Source: VAZQ01 sp963841105
GTDB lineage: Bacteria; Pseudomonadota; Alphaproteobacteria; Rhizobiales; Xanthobacteraceae
DNA length: 64,000 nt
Direction: 5' to 3'
Assembly: GCA_963841105.1 (NCBI GenBank)
Contig: CAWJCB010000030.1
Span: forward strand, 186,001-250,000
A program made the position numbers and the translations under genes. How positions within the stretch are numbered: the first letter of the stretch is position 1; every line of letters begins with the position of its first letter. This document shows positions 1-8,775 of this stretch, piece after piece. Under the pieces are notes generated by a model. The model ran no database searches and had not been told where the DNA came from. It worked only from the letters and a program-made list of their open reading frames with translations.

Positions 1-218
1 TCGGCCCGCTCGGCATTCGCGTCAATTCAATTGCTCCCGGCGAGATCGATACCGCCATTCTGTCGCCCGGCACCGAGGAGATCGTGGCGCATCAGATTCC
101 CCTGCACCGGCTCGGCACGCCGGACGAGGTCGCGAAGATCATCTATGTCTTATGCACCGAAACGTCGTCCTACCTGAACGGCGCCGAAATCCATATCAAC
201 GGCGGACAGCACGTGTAA
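1..218 (+). CDS. SDR family oxidoreductase, C-terminal part (cut by window start)
   Basis: Only the last 71 residues lie in the window; the first full codon is at position 3 and the TAA is at 216-218. The visible part begins GPLGIRVNSIAPGEIDT, the typical segment after the catalytic YxxxK of classical short-chain dehydrogenases, and ends with a LNGAEIHINGGQHV tail that matches the usual SDR ending (G-x-x-I-x-V-N/D-G-G). The family catalyses NAD(P)-dependent oxidation or reduction of alcohols, sugars or acyl-ACPs in the cytoplasm. Cofactor-binding and catalytic residues are outside the window, so the substrate cannot be inferred. A strong inverted repeat follows directly and separates it from the convergent corA. 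Confidence 0.85.
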   Translation, partial: GPLGIRVNSIAPGEIDTAILSPGTEEIVAHQIPLHRLGTPDEVAKIIYVLCTETSSYLNGAEIHINGGQHV

Positions 219-225
219 CAGTGGT

Positions 226-304
226 CAGTAATCGGTAATCAGTAATCAGCGATGGAGGTCACGGGCGCCCGCGAACGCCCTTGATTACTGATTACCGATT
301 ACTG
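226..304. terminator. 23-bp perfect inverted repeat between convergent genes
   Basis: Positions 226-248 and 282-304 are exact reverse complements, separated by 33 bases. Each arm is itself built from near-repeats of GTAATC. The element lies 8 bases after the SDR stop and 15 bases before the corA stop, so it could end transcription from both sides. There is no clear U-run, so the terminator role is inferred from the position and the stem; a mobile palindromic repeat is the alternative. Confidence 0.6.
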
Positions 305-318
305 ATCCCTGATTCCTG

Positions 319-1296
319 TCACAGCCATTTCTTCCACTTGAAGAAGAAATACGGCAGCGCCGCTGCGGCGACCATCAGAACAATTGCAATCGGATAGCCG
401 AAGTGCCAGTCGAGCTCCGGCATGTGCTTGAAATTCATGCCGTAGATGGAAGCAATGAGGGTCGGCGGCATGAGCGCCACGGCCGCCACCGAGAAGATCT
501 TGATGATATTGTTCTGCTCGATCGTGACCACGCCAAGCATGGCATCGAGGAGGAATTGGATCTTGTTCGAGAGATAGGCGGCGTGGTCAGACAAGGACTG
601 CACATCGCGCTGCATGCCGCGCAACTGCGCCCGCGGCTCTTTTGCCCAGCGCATGGTGTCGGCCTCATTGGCGAGATAGAGCAGCAATCGTCCGATTGAC
701 ACCAGGCTCTCGCGCACCTTGGAAGCCAGGTCGCCTTTTCGCCCGATCGCCCGCAGGATCTGGTTGTAGCTCCTGGTGCGATCGGCCCTGGCGTCTTCCG
801 GTTCGAAGATGTCGTGCGAAACCTGATCGACCTCCACACCGACCCGCTCCAGGATGTCGGCGGCCCGATCGATGACGGCATCGAGCAGGTCCATCATCAC
901 CAATTCTCCGGTGATCGTTGGAGAGCAAGTCCGCGCCAGCTTGTTGCCGACCATCAAGAAGGGGCGCGGCTCGTCATAGCGCACCGTAATCAACCGGTGC
1001 CCAGATAGAATGAAAGTGACGGGAGTGGTCTTCGGAGTGTCGGAATCGGACTGACACATCAACGTGGCCGTCATATACCTCGCCCCGTTCTCGACGTAGA
1101 GGCGGCTCGTGACTTCGATTTCCTGCATCTCCTCGCGGGTGGGAACCGCGACGCCGACCTTCTGCTCTACGAGCTTGTCTTCCCGCTGATGCGGGTTGAC
1201 CAGGTCGAACCACACCGCGCTCTCCGGCAAATCGGCGGTGGACGCGACCGCAACGCGATCAAGGGAATTGCCCCGCGGAACGTAAACCCACAACAT
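319..1296 (-). CDS. corA: CorA family magnesium/divalent cation channel
   Basis: This 325-residue protein belongs to the CorA family, homopentameric inner-membrane channels for Mg2+ (sometimes Co2+ or Ni2+). The signature YGMN motif follows the first C-terminal transmembrane helix (IIKIFSVAAVALMPPTLIAS), and a second helix rich in Ala, Val and Ile lies before the KWKK C-terminal end. The N-terminal two thirds form the soluble alpha/beta and long-helix funnel. The length is normal for the family. The ATG start is supported by a GGAGG sequence about five bases upstream. The gene stands alone, convergent with the SDR gene. Whether it carries Mg2+ or another cation cannot be told from sequence. 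Confidence 0.93.
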   Translation of the reverse strand: MLWVYVPRGNSLDRVAVASTADLPESAVWFDLVNPHQREDKLVEQKVGVAVPTREEMQEIEVTSRLYVENGARYMTATLMCQSDSDTPKTTPVTFILSGHRLITVRYDEPRPFLMVGNKLARTCSPTITGELVMMDLLDAVIDRAADILERVGVEVDQVSHDIFEPEDARADRTRSYNQILRAIGRKGDLASKVRESLVSIGRLLLYLANEADTMRWAKEPRAQLRGMQRDVQSLSDHAAYLSNKIQFLLDAMLGVVTIEQNNIIKIFSVAAVALMPPTLIASIYGMNFKHMPELDWHFGYPIAIVLMVAAAALPYFFFKWKKWL

Positions 1297-1637
1297 GATC
1301 CCTCCGCGGCCAACTCTTCCAGCCGCTTGCCACGGCAGGATCGAAATCAGTGAGCTCCGCCATACGGTCCACGCGCCGCCTTATACGCATATTGCGTGGC
1401 GATTGACACGAGTTTCACTGCGTTCGCGTGTCGCTGCGGGAATCAGCTGTAGGGTGGAGAAAGACGAAGCTCCGCACACAGCCTCACGCGGCGCCGCGCC
1501 CGCGAGACAATAGCGCCGGTCCTTACCGCGTGCGCAGCGCGCTCCCACATTGACGCATGGGTCGGAATTGCGCGCCTCTGCTCACCCTAGAGCTGTGTCA
1601 ATTTCACCGGAACGCTCAGCGGCACGCGCAACACGGC
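1297..1637. other. intergenic, no gene recognised
   Basis: This stretch separates corA from a small minus-strand ORF. I find no convincing coding frame, tRNA or strong stem-loop in it. It includes the corA ribosome-binding site at its left edge and presumably the corA promoter. Confidence 0.4.
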
Positions 1638-1835
1638 TCAGGCCGCCTTCTCTGAGATCCGCTCTTCCTGGTTCTGATGGGCCGCCGGAAGGTCGGCCGG
1701 ATTTCTGCCTTCGCTTTTGAACTGCAACGCGGCTGCAACCGCCGATATTCCGATTGCGCCATATTGAGTGTCGAGCTTTACATCGACGTGGCGATTACGT
1801 TCTTGCGTGGGTTGCTTGGGACTGCCCTTGATCAT
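1638..1835 (-). CDS. small conserved-looking hypothetical protein (65 aa)
   Basis: This 65-residue ORF has an ATG preceded by GGAG at a good distance (GGCGGAGCTAAA before ATG). The protein is hydrophilic at both ends with a central stretch IGISAVAAALQFKSEGR, and it has no signal peptide or transmembrane helix of normal length. I recall similar short proteins in Bradyrhizobium-type genomes, but that is memory, not a search. Function is unknown. It stands alone on its strand. Confidence 0.5.
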   Translation of the reverse strand: MIKGSPKQPTQERNRHVDVKLDTQYGAIGISAVAAALQFKSEGRNPADLPAAHQNQEERISEKAA

Positions 1836-2238
1836 TTTAGCTCCGCCTTACTTGTAAGCCTTGGCTGGCTGCCGGCTCTTGTTGGAACGCTCTACGCGGT
1901 GCTGAATGGCTTCGGAGTGCGGCCGAAATGCGCACTAAATCGTCTGGTATCGTGACATTTCGGGTGTTGCTCCGCATGGTCCGGATGAAGGCCGGATATA
2001 GTGAAGGATCAGTTAATTGGTCGTCACGGGGAATGAAGCGGAGGTGCCGCGCCTCGTTCGGCGGTCAAACCAGCCTTTCCCACAGCGACGGCGGCAAATT
2101 TGCGACATTCCTGCAACAGGTTGCCGGCACAATCGCGCTGCACGCGTGCTTGCCCTGGAAGGAGCGAATTGTTTTGGCTAATGCAAATGCACAAACAACA
2201 TCTGGGACGCGCCGGGATGGGCGCGCAAAGGGGCAGTT
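1836..2238. other. intergenic between divergent genes, probable promoter region
   Basis: These 400 bases lie between the small minus-strand ORF and the plus-strand L,D-transpeptidase. Overlapping open frames exist here but show no recognisable protein and no codon bias, so I treat them as chance. The last 60 bases are more AT-rich (around 2170-2195) and probably carry the promoter of the transpeptidase gene. Confidence 0.4.
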
Positions 2239-2910
2239 ATGGCGACAAGGGGAATCGCTCTCGTTCTGGCAGGCCTTCTGCTCGGCGGGTGCATGCAGGC
2301 GACTGTTGACCCGGCTAGCGAAGCCAATTTCACGCCACGCGACCGCAAGCTTCTGTCGAACGCGCCCTACGCGCGGGTAACTCCGCCGTTGCCTTATCAA
2401 CGGACGATCGTTCAATATCACCGCAAGGAAGCGCCTGGGTCGATCGTAATCGATACCGATGCGCGCTACCTCTACTATGTGCTCGCCGATGCGAAAGCCA
2501 TCCGCTACGGCGTTGCCGTCGGCGAGGAAGCCCTGTCGTGGTACGGCATCGCGAAGGTGGGCCGCAAGGAAGAGTGGCCGACCTGGACTCCGACGGCGGA
2601 GATCAAGCGCCGCTTAGGAAATGTTCCGGATTTCGTCGATGGCGGTCCGCACAATCCCATGGGCGCGCGCGGCCTGTATCTCTATCAAGGCAACAAGGAT
2701 ACCTTGTTCCGAATTCACGGCACCAACCAGCCCGAACACATCGGGCAGGCCGTTTCGTCCGGCTGCATACGGATGACCAATGAGGATGTGATCGACCTTT
2801 ACACGCGGGTCAAGATGGGAGCGATCGTAGTTGTGATCGCGCCCAAGCAAGGCAACTCTCCCAACAATCCGCGCATCGCCACGGCGACCGGTCAGAACCA
2901 GAACTACTGA
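2239..2910 (+). CDS. L,D-transpeptidase (YkuD family) lipoprotein
   Basis: L,D-transpeptidases form 3-3 crosslinks in peptidoglycan or attach proteins to it, in the periplasm. The 223-residue protein begins with a lipoprotein signal ending in the lipobox LLGGC (Cys18), so it should be membrane-anchored. The YkuD catalytic motif is intact: His160 (IHGTN) and SSGCIRM with nucleophile Cys176. The N-terminal half of the domain carries the usual strand IVIDTDARYLYYV. An AAGGGG-like ribosome-binding site precedes the ATG. It is a single gene followed by a GC-rich stem-loop. Many rhizobia carry a dozen or more such enzymes, so a specific role cannot be assigned. Confidence 0.92.
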   Translation: MATRGIALVLAGLLLGGCMQATVDPASEANFTPRDRKLLSNAPYARVTPPLPYQRTIVQYHRKEAPGSIVIDTDARYLYYVLADAKAIRYGVAVGEEALSWYGIAKVGRKEEWPTWTPTAEIKRRLGNVPDFVDGGPHNPMGARGLYLYQGNKDTLFRIHGTNQPEHIGQAVSSGCIRMTNEDVIDLYTRVKMGAIVVVIAPKQGNSPNNPRIATATGQNQNY

Positions 2911-2930
2911 ATCGCGTCGAGGGGGCCTGG

Positions 2931-2961
2931 GAACGGCGCCGGCGGGGGTCCGGCGCCGTTC
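2931..2961 (+). terminator. GC-rich 12-bp stem-loop after the transpeptidase gene
   Basis: Positions 2931-2942 and 2950-2961 pair perfectly over 12 bp with a 7-base loop. The stem begins 20 bases after the stop codon. There is no run of T after it, so it may act as a weak or Rho-assisted terminator. Confidence 0.6.
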
Positions 2962-3006
2962 GCTTTGCGCCGCGGCGCTGGAGCGTGATCGAGCGATCGG
3001 CTCTTA

Positions 3007-3029
3007 TACCTCCCCCTTTGGGGGAGGTA
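3007..3029. repeat. 10-bp hairpin with C5/G5 core between convergent genes
   Basis: TACCTCCCCC at 3007-3016 pairs with GGGGGAGGTA at 3020-3029 across a TTT loop. It resembles the CCTCTCCCC hairpins at 45181-45320 and is probably a shortened member of the same intergenic repeat class, or a second terminator for the convergent gene pair. Confidence 0.5.
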
Positions 3030-3055
3030 CTAAGACCGTTTGCGGCGCTGACAGT

Positions 3056-4441
3056 TCACACAAGCCGAAGCGCGTGACACCATTCCAATGTGCGGTTGAG
3101 CGCGCGCCCCAGGCGATCGAACAATTCGTCGATCTCGGATGGCGTGATGATGAGGGGCGGACATATCGATACAACGTCGCCTGCGAGAAATCGCACGATC
3201 AGGCCTTCCTCTCGCGCAAAATGCACGGCCTGCGGAGCGACCTGGGCGCTTGCATCGAACGAGCGTTTGCTTGCCTTGTCAGCCACCAACTCGATCCCGC
3301 CAATCAACCCCAGACCGCGTGCCTCTCCCACCAGCGGGTGGTCGCCAAGCGCGTGAATCCGCATTTGAAAATGCGGAGCCTTGCGGACAACTTGCTCGGC
3401 GATGCAATCGCGAGCGTAGATGTCGAGCGCCTTGAGCGCGACCGCGGCTGCCACCGGATGTCCCGAATATGTGAAACCATGGCCGAAGGTTCCGATTTTT
3501 TGACTCTCCTCCAGCATTGCCTCGTACATCATCTGCGGGATCGTGACCCCGGCGAGCGGCAGATAGGCCGAGGTCAGCGCTTTCGCGACGGTGATCGAGT
3601 CGGGCTCGAACCCCAGCGCGCCGCAGCCGAACATGGTCCCGAGCCGGCCGAACCCGCAGATCACTTCATCGGAGATCATGTACACGTCGTATTTCCGGCA
3701 GACCTTCGCAATTTCCGGAAAGTACAGCCGCGGTGGAACGATAACGCCGCCTGCTCCCATCACCGGCTCGGCGATGAACGCCGCCACAGTTAGCGGATCC
3801 TCCTTCAGGATCATCGCTTCAAGCTCGAGCGCCAGCCTTCGCGCAAATTCGTCTTCGCTTTCGCCTGCGTGCGCAAACCGATAATGGTGCGGACATCCCG
3901 CATGCAGAATGCCCGCAATCGGCAGATCAAAGTCCCGATGATTGTTTGCAAGCCCGGTGAGCGACGCAGCCGCCACCGTCACGCCATGATACGCCTTGAT
4001 GCGGCTGATGATCTTCTTCTTTTGCGGACGGCCGAGCGCATTGTTCATGTACCAGATGAGCTTGACTTGCGTGTCGTTCGCCTCCGAGCCCGAGGAACAG
4101 AACAGCACCTTCGATGCCGGGATCGGGACCAGCTCCTTCAGGCGCTCGGCAAGCTCGATGACAGGGTCATGGCTCATCCCCGTAAAGAGATGCGCGAAGG
4201 GCAGCTTGCGCATCTGTGCGGCGGCGGCCTCGACCAGCTCTTCGTTGCCGTAGCCAAGCGCGGTGCACCACAGCCCCGCCATGCCCTCGATATAGCCTTT
4301 GCCGTCGCTGTCATAGACGACTACGCCGCTTCCCCGCTCCAAAACCAGCGGCCCGCTTTCGCGCAAGCGCGCGAGATGCGTGTAGGGATGGATGAGGGTC
4401 TCGATATCGCGGACGGCGAGATTGCTGAGCGTGGGGGGCAT
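3056..4441 (-). CDS. class III (omega) aminotransferase
   Basis: PLP-dependent class III aminotransferases move an amino group from an omega-amine or omega-amino acid (putrescine, beta-alanine, GABA) to pyruvate or a 2-oxoacid in the cytoplasm. The reading frame extends to a TTG at 4504, but the ATG at 4441 (protein starting MPPTLSNLAVRDIETLIHPY) fits the family start and has GGAAAG upstream, giving 461 residues, a normal length. Visible landmarks are the YIEGMAGLWCTALGYGN entrance segment, the SGSEANDTQ phosphate-binding segment, the DEVICGFGRLG motif with the PLP-ring Asp, and the Schiff-base lysine in AKALTSAYLPL. The gene is alone on its strand, so context does not narrow the substrate. 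Confidence 0.9.
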   Translation of the reverse strand: MPPTLSNLAVRDIETLIHPYTHLARLRESGPLVLERGSGVVVYDSDGKGYIEGMAGLWCTALGYGNEELVEAAAAQMRKLPFAHLFTGMSHDPVIELAERLKELVPIPASKVLFCSSGSEANDTQVKLIWYMNNALGRPQKKKIISRIKAYHGVTVAAASLTGLANNHRDFDLPIAGILHAGCPHHYRFAHAGESEDEFARRLALELEAMILKEDPLTVAAFIAEPVMGAGGVIVPPRLYFPEIAKVCRKYDVYMISDEVICGFGRLGTMFGCGALGFEPDSITVAKALTSAYLPLAGVTIPQMMYEAMLEESQKIGTFGHGFTYSGHPVAAAVALKALDIYARDCIAEQVVRKAPHFQMRIHALGDHPLVGEARGLGLIGGIELVADKASKRSFDASAQVAPQAVHFAREEGLIVRFLAGDVVSICPPLIITPSEIDELFDRLGRALNRTLEWCHALRLV

Positions 4442-4565
4442 AGATGTGCTTTCCAGGAGCGGCGCGCGACAATCCGAGCGTGTGAAATTTGAAGCAAATC
4501 GCAACAGCCGAGCAGCGCCGAGGTTACCAGGGGCAACGACTGCTGCTCCGGTAGATCATTGAATT

Positions 4566-4784
4566 CTAGCGGGTCCATTCTTCACGCAGCATCCGAATCC
4601 CATGGACGCTGTTCTTCCCCCCCCCCCAGCCCCCGATCTGATGCCTTGAGGAGATGGGCACCAATGCAGCAAACGGCCGGTCATGTCGGATAATGATCGT
4701 GGATCGGCCCTTCTCAGCGACCGCAGGAAGCTCCGGAAGCTCTTCCTCCGCGCTTTTGCGTGTCGCATTTGGTTTCATAAGCAT
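4566..4784 (-). pseudogene. Phd/YefM-type antitoxin remnant
   Basis: The 72-residue frame contains AEKGRSTIIIRHDRPFAALVP, which closely matches the conserved middle of Phd-family antitoxins (E-K-G-x-x-x-I-x-R-x-x-R-P-x-A-x-L-V-P). The segment before it is not a normal Phd N-terminus, and the part after it runs through 11 consecutive G on this strand (C at 4617-4627) into a nonsense-like tail. The second ATG (4778) has AAAGG nine bases upstream. No toxin (PIN or RelE) gene lies next to it. I read it as a decayed or length-variable orphan antitoxin; a functional short protein is possible. Confidence 0.4.
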
Positions 4785-4840
4785 TGGCCTTTGCGGCGCG
4801 CTGTACGGATCAAGCCAAGCGTCCTGCTCAGCCGAACGTT

Positions 4841-5614
4841 TCAGTCCCGGCCGCCGCCGGGACGTGGCCGCGGCATCGGCACGCGCGTTTCGCCGCCGGC
4901 ACTTTCCTCACTCGGCTCGAGCACATCCCACTGGCACATGCGGTGACCATTCCTGCGCTCGGCAAGGTCGACGTGGATGTGGTCTTCGTGATAGCCGTCG
5001 GAGCCGGGCCCGAGCACCGTCGTAAATCGCGCGCAGGCGCTCGTGCGCAGGCTTTGCCGAAGGTGCGCAGGCACGTGCGGATCGGTGAGATGCACCACTG
5101 TTCCATTGGCAAGCTTGAGCGACCTGACATCGAGTGCGTTGGCTTTGCCATGCTCCGACAGCTTCGCTCCGGCGATCCGATTGCGGCCGCGGCAATCGTA
5201 TGAGGCATAATTTTCGATGCTCCGCAGCGGCGCGTCGAGTGCGCGCGCCGCCGTCGCGACATCCTCGCGTACCCACCGCACAATCTCCTCGGCCAGAGTG
5301 CAGCGAACGATCGCGGGTGGCATGATAGCGATCCGGCTGCTGTTCGGCAGCACCACCGCCTCGAGTTGCAAGAGATCATCCCCGCCGCACCCCTCGGGAG
5401 CGTCGATGGGAGGCAGCGGCGAAGCGACGGCGAGATTTCCGGTCAACCGCAGGCGGCAGGCTGACGGCAACTCGTGTTCGGCCGGCGCAGAGCGCGGTCC
5501 TGGCGGCGAGGCGCCCATCAGCGGTCGAGGACGCGGTATCGGCACGGTCTGCGCACCGGCGGAACTCCCGAGCGCCATCGCGAAGATAACGATGAGAGCA
5601 ATCAGGACAGGCAT
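4841..5614 (-). CDS. extensin-like family protein, secreted
   Basis: The 257-residue protein has an N-terminal signal peptide (IALIVIFAMALGSSAGAQ), a Pro/Arg-rich linker, and an extensin-like C-terminal domain. That domain carries CRLRLTG, YDCRGRN, SEHGKANALDV and HEDHIHVDL, with histidines and aspartates arranged as in zinc D-alanyl-D-alanine peptidase folds (LAS type). Conserved cysteines are present, as expected for a periplasmic protein. The family is common in rhizobia and is thought to act on the cell envelope; the exact reaction is unknown. The ribosome-binding site is weak, and the start is chosen because the signal peptide begins there. It is divergent from the next oxidase gene. Confidence 0.87.
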   Translation of the reverse strand: MPVLIALIVIFAMALGSSAGAQTVPIPRPRPLMGASPPGPRSAPAEHELPSACRLRLTGNLAVASPLPPIDAPEGCGGDDLLQLEAVVLPNSSRIAIMPPAIVRCTLAEEIVRWVREDVATAARALDAPLRSIENYASYDCRGRNRIAGAKLSEHGKANALDVRSLKLANGTVVHLTDPHVPAHLRQSLRTSACARFTTVLGPGSDGYHEDHIHVDLAERRNGHRMCQWDVLEPSEESAGGETRVPMPRPRPGGGRD

Positions 5615-5688
5615 ATGGTGCCGCGCGTTTTCTCTCCACCGAATTTAGTGAGTGTAAGTAGCATGCAATTTCTTCGGGATCATGCGCG

Positions 5689-6820
5689 ATGAGGCGTTTC
5701 GACGTCATCGTCTGCGGGCTTGGCGCGATGGGCAGCGCTACTCTGGAGCGGCTGGCACGCCGCGGCAAGCGTGTGCTCGGCGTTGAACGGTATGCGCCGG
5801 GACACGAGCGGGGTTCCTCGCACGGCGCAACGCGGATCATTCGTCTGAGCTATTTCGAGCATCCCTCCTACGTTCCGATGCTCTATCACGCATACGCGTT
5901 ATGGCGAGAGCTTGAGCAGGCGAGCGGGCTCGATCTTCTGCATCGTACAGGCATCGCCGAGATCGGCTTGCCCGACAGCACCCTTATCACCGGAACGCTC
6001 GCCAGCATCCGCTTGCACAACCTGCCGCATGACACCCTTACCGCATCCGAGCTTATGCGGCGGTTGCCAACCTTCAGCTTGCCGGCTGATTACGTGGCCG
6101 TGCTCCAACCGGATGGAGGCTGGCTGGCGGTGGAACCTGCTTTCGAAGCGTGGTTGTCCCTCGCCAGGCGTGAAGGGCGCCAAGGTTCTGACCGGCGCCA
6201 GCATCCATGCGATCGAACCACGGTCCGGCGGCCTGCATGTTCACACCGATCAGGGAAGCTTCGAAGCCGGAACTGCCGTCGTGACGGCGGGCGCCTGGAC
6301 GAAATCGGTCCTGCCCTCGCTGGCGGCGCCTCTGGTGGTGACGCGCCAGGTCATGGGCTGGTTCAGACCGCAGAACCCTGCCCTGTGCTCCAGCACGCAC
6401 TTGCCGGTTTTCATGCTCGAAAGCGCGCACGGGGTGCATTACGGCATTCCGCCGAGCCGGCCAAATGCGGGCATCAAGGTCGCCAAGCATCACCACGGCA
6501 ACCAGGTCATCGACCCTGACAATTACTGCCGGTCAGTGTCGCAAGCGGACGAAGCTTTGATCCGCGCTGCGCTCGCCGACCACGTTCCGGCGGCAAACGG
6601 CCCGCTGATCGCGGCAAAGACTTGCCTTTATACCCTGACCCCGGACGGAGACTTCCTCATCGATCGGCTGCCCGGCGCGCCAGAGATTGTCGTCGCCTCT
6701 GCCTGCTCCGGGCACGGGTTCAAATTCGCCCCGCTCATAGGCGAGATGCTGGCGGACCTGGCCACCGGCGGCGATCCACGACACGATATCACGCGCTTCA
6801 GGCTCGGCCGCTTTGGTTGA
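5689..6820 (+). pseudogene. SolA/MSOX-type FAD amino-acid oxidase, single frameshift
   Basis: This family oxidises N-methyl amino acids (sarcosine, N-methyltryptophan) using covalently bound FAD and O2. The first frame gives the Rossmann start VIVCGLGAMGSATLERLARRG and runs to about 6177. The family sequence then continues in the next frame as AKVLTGASIHAIEP and ends with SGHGFKFAPLIGEML. A KTCLYTLTPDGDF segment carries a cysteine that is a candidate FAD-linking residue. Removing one G from the GGG at 6175-6177 restores one 376-residue reading frame with no other stop, the family's normal length. The break is therefore a single +1 indel, either recent or a sequencing error. Confidence 0.8.
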
Positions 6821-6924
6821 AGCGGCGGGGCCCAGCGATCATTCAGTTTTTCCTTCTTTGCGCCGGGCCGGCGCTCGAATAAATTCGATGCAGAAAATCG
6901 CTATCCCCCGCAGGAGGAATCATC

Positions 6925-8568
6925 ATGCTCGGCCTGATGCAGGATTGGCCGCTGCTGTGCCATCGCATCATCGACCACGCCGCCGTCAACCATGCGCAGC
7001 GACTGATCGTGACGCGCTCGATTGAAGGGGAGATGCACAGCACGAATTACGCCGAGGTGCGCGCGCGGGCGCTGCGTCTGGCACAGCGCCTCGATCGCGA
7101 TGGCATTCGGCTCGGTGATCGCGTCGCGACGCTTGCCTGGAACACATGGCGCCATCTGGAAGCCTGGTACGGCATCATGGGGATTGGCGCCATCTACCAC
7201 ACGGTCAATCCGCGCCTTTTTCCCGAGCAGATCGCCTGGATCGTCAATCACGCGCAAGACCGAGTGATGCTGCTTGACCTGACGTTCATCCCGCTGGTGG
7301 AGAAGCTCGCAGCCAAGCTGCCCAGCGTCGAGCGCTATGTCGTGCTGAGCGACGCCAGTCGCATGCCGGCGACCTCGCTGCGCAATGCGGTCCCCTACGA
7401 GGAGTGGATCGCCGAGGTCGACGGCGACTTCGCCTGGAAGACCTTCGACGAGAATACCGCCGCGGGCATGTGCTACACCTCCGGCACGACCGGCGATCCC
7501 AAGGGTGTGCTCTACTCCCATCGGTCCAACACTCTGCATGGTCTGATGGCCAACAACTCCGACATGAAGGGTTTGAGCTCGCGCGATGTGCTGCTCCCTG
7601 TCGTCCCAATGTTCCACGCCAATACCTGGTCGATAAACTTTTCAGCTCCCATCTCGGGCGCCTCATTGGTCCTGCCGGGAGCGAAGCTCGACGGCGCGTC
7701 GATCTACGAGCTGCTCGACCGGTACAATGTCAGCTGCAGCGCCGGCGTGCCGACGGTCTGGCTCACGTTGCTGGCGCATCTCGCCACGACCGGAAGCAAG
7801 CTGCCGCACCTCAAGCGGATCGTCATCGGCGGCTCTGCCTGTCCCCGCGCGATGGCAAAGACTTTCCAGGACGAATACGACGTCGAGGTCATTCATGCCT
7901 GGGGCATGACCGAGATGAGTCCACTCGGCACCGCCTGCACGATGAAGCCGGAATATGCCGCCCTCCGCGGAGAGGCACGGCTCGACGTGCAACAGAGGCA
8001 GGGGCATTCGCCATTCATGGTGGAGATGAAGATCACCGACGATGGTGGCAAACCGCTGCCACGCGACGGCAAGACATTCGGGCGTCTGAAAGTGCGCGGT
8101 CCCGCCGTTGCGCGTGCCTATTACAGAGAGGACAGCGATATTCTCGATGAGCAGGGGTTCTTCGACACCGGGGACGTCGCGACGATCGATCGCTGCGGCT
8201 ACATGCAAATAACCGATCGCGCCAAGGACGTTATAAAGTCCGGCGGCGAGTGGATCTCGTCCATTGACATCGAAAACCTCGCCGTCGGCCATCCGAAGGT
8301 GGCGGAAGCCGCCGTGATCGGGGTGCGGCATCCCAAATGGGACGAGCGACCCCTGCTGGTGATCGTGCTTAAACGGGATGTCTCGGCAACGCGCGAGGAG
8401 ATATTGGCCTTCATGAAGGGCAAGATCGCGAGCTGGTGGATGCCGGACGAAGTGGTTTTCGTCGATGAAATCCCGCACACCGCAACCGGCAAGATCCAGA
8501 AGACCGTGCTGCGGGAGCGCTTCAAGGATTTCGTCCTGCCTGGGGCAGCAAACGCCTCCGCTTCCTGA
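6925..8568 (+). CDS. AMP-forming acyl-CoA synthetase (fatty-acid CoA ligase family)
   Basis: These enzymes activate carboxylic acids to acyl-CoA through an acyl-adenylate in the cytoplasm. The 547-residue protein has the P-loop-like motif YTSGTTGDPKGVLYSH, the HAWGMTEMSPLG motif, DTGDVATIDRCGYMQITDR with the ribose-binding Asp, the hinge DVIKSGGEWIS, and the C-terminal catalytic lysine in TGKIQKTVL. This matches the long/medium-chain FadD-AlkK-like subgroup. An AGGAGGA ribosome-binding site ends seven bases before the ATG, one of the strongest in the window. It starts about 100 bases after the oxidase frame; no other fatty-acid genes are adjacent, so the chain length preferred is unknown. Confidence 0.92.
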   Translation: MLGLMQDWPLLCHRIIDHAAVNHAQRLIVTRSIEGEMHSTNYAEVRARALRLAQRLDRDGIRLGDRVATLAWNTWRHLEAWYGIMGIGAIYHTVNPRLFPEQIAWIVNHAQDRVMLLDLTFIPLVEKLAAKLPSVERYVVLSDASRMPATSLRNAVPYEEWIAEVDGDFAWKTFDENTAAGMCYTSGTTGDPKGVLYSHRSNTLHGLMANNSDMKGLSSRDVLLPVVPMFHANTWSINFSAPISGASLVLPGAKLDGASIYELLDRYNVSCSAGVPTVWLTLLAHLATTGSKLPHLKRIVIGGSACPRAMAKTFQDEYDVEVIHAWGMTEMSPLGTACTMKPEYAALRGEARLDVQQRQGHSPFMVEMKITDDGGKPLPRDGKTFGRLKVRGPAVARAYYREDSDILDEQGFFDTGDVATIDRCGYMQITDRAKDVIKSGGEWISSIDIENLAVGHPKVAEAAVIGVRHPKWDERPLLVIVLKRDVSATREEILAFMKGKIASWWMPDEVVFVDEIPHTATGKIQKTVLRERFKDFVLPGAANASAS

Positions 8569-8574
8569 TGCATT

Positions 8575-8701
8575 TTCCGATTAGGTTGACGCGGTTTCCC
8601 TCATGGCCGCGCTTGTCGCGGCCATCCAATGCCTTGTTTGGCCGCGAAGAAGACGTGGATGGCCGGCACAAGGCCGGCCATGACGACTCACCTAATCGGA
8701 A
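8575..8701. repeat. nested palindromic intergenic repeat
   Basis: TTCCGATTAGGT at 8575-8586 is the exact reverse complement of 8690-8701. Between these arms lie two further hairpins built on GGCCGCG/CGCGGCC and GGCCGGC/GCCGGCC. The structure, and the ATGGCCG core also found near 41578, suggests a REP/BIME-like mobile element that fills most of the gap before the DUF898 gene. Confidence 0.7.
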
Positions 8702-8775
8702 CGCGCTCTAATTCCCAATTCTCGCCATAGGACGCGCGTAAATTCACGCGGGCGGTCCTTGCCAGGAAGCAGCAC

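Noticed and set aside
8698..8722. Possible EcfG promoter before the DUF898 gene
   Set aside because: GGAAC is present but no GTT occurs at the required spacing, and the site is part of a repeat arm.
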